Under the pieces are notes generated by a model, which did not search any database, was not told where the DNA came from, and saw nothing but the letters and a program-made list of their open reading frames with translations. Position numbers and translations under genes: made by a program. A stretch of DNA of 5,258 nucleotides from an uncultured Collinsella sp. (GTDB lineage: Bacteria > Actinomycetota > Coriobacteriia > Coriobacteriales > Coriobacteriaceae), in assembly GCA_900547505.1 (NCBI GenBank), contig URGY01000129.1, positions 1-5,258 of the forward strand. Reading direction: 5' to 3'. Of this stretch, positions 5,211 through 5,258 are shown in pieces; within the stretch, counting starts at the first letter, position 1; each line of letters opens with the position of its first letter.

Positions 5211-5258
5211 CTGTCTCTTATACACATCTGACGCTGCCGACGAATAGCCTTGTGTAGA
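5211..5258 (-). other. Untrimmed Nextera i5-side adapter with index
   Basis: Bases 5211-5229 are the reverse complement of the Tn5 mosaic end (CTGTCTCTTATACACATCT), 5230-5243 the read-1 linker, 5244-5251 (ATAGCCTT) the i5 index position and 5252-5258 the start of the P5 tail. Base 5211 may coincide with the genomic base. This is synthetic and creates a false stop at 5245-5247 for the lacG frame. Confidence 0.98.

Noticed and set aside
1..5258. CRISPR array, tRNA, rRNA, riboswitch or toxin-antitoxin genes
   Set aside because: No regularly spaced repeat-spacer units, tRNA-like cloverleaf, rRNA sequence or small paired genes were seen.

Overview
The window is one 5.2 kb assembled contig from a G+C-rich bacterium. 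C-ending codons dominate and the long intergenic regions are comparatively AT-rich. The gene set (Lac-family PTS, GH1 phospho-glycosidase, LacI repressor) and the gene style suggest a gut actinobacterium of the Collinsella/Coriobacteriia type. That assignment is inference from general resemblance, not from a marker gene. Both contig ends carry untrimmed Illumina Nextera adapter with index (1-49 and 5211-5258), so only 50-5210 is biological DNA. Any protein reading into the ends is chimeric.

Layout, left to right: the 3' end of an IS110-family transposase gene (50-366, +) with a short element end behind it; a 65-bp hairpin-forming inverted repeat (418-482); a bidirectional terminator (498-530); lacF, the lactose-PTS EIIA (558-896, -); an AT-rich regulatory gap with helically phased TGAAC repeats (897-1110); a LacI-family repressor gene (1111-2115, -); a 357-bp divergent control region rich in operator-like repeats (2116-2472); lacE, the lactose-PTS EIICB (2473-4236, +); an intercistronic hairpin (4246-4279); and lacG, 6-phospho-beta-galactosidase (4303-5210, +), cut by the contig end.

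The genes form a lactose PTS module. LacF hands phosphate to the EIIB domain of LacE, LacE imports and phosphorylates the sugar, and LacG splits the 6-phospho-disaccharide. The organisation differs from the classic Gram-positive lac operon: lacF lies on the opposite strand behind a LacI-type regulator, not beside lacE, and the regulator is neither DeoR-type LacR nor antiterminator LacT.

The divergent region holds three copies of a CG-centred motif (about GTYAACGWTGCCATT), each followed by a GTG...CAC dyad. They are the best candidates for the repressor's operators. A second motif, GTCSGTGAACGGT, is shared by the divergent region and the lacF upstream region. I found no wholly unknown system. 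The most noteworthy non-gene signals are this operator architecture, the 21-bp-phased repeats upstream of lacF, and the IS110 right end lying beside a palindromic repeat.
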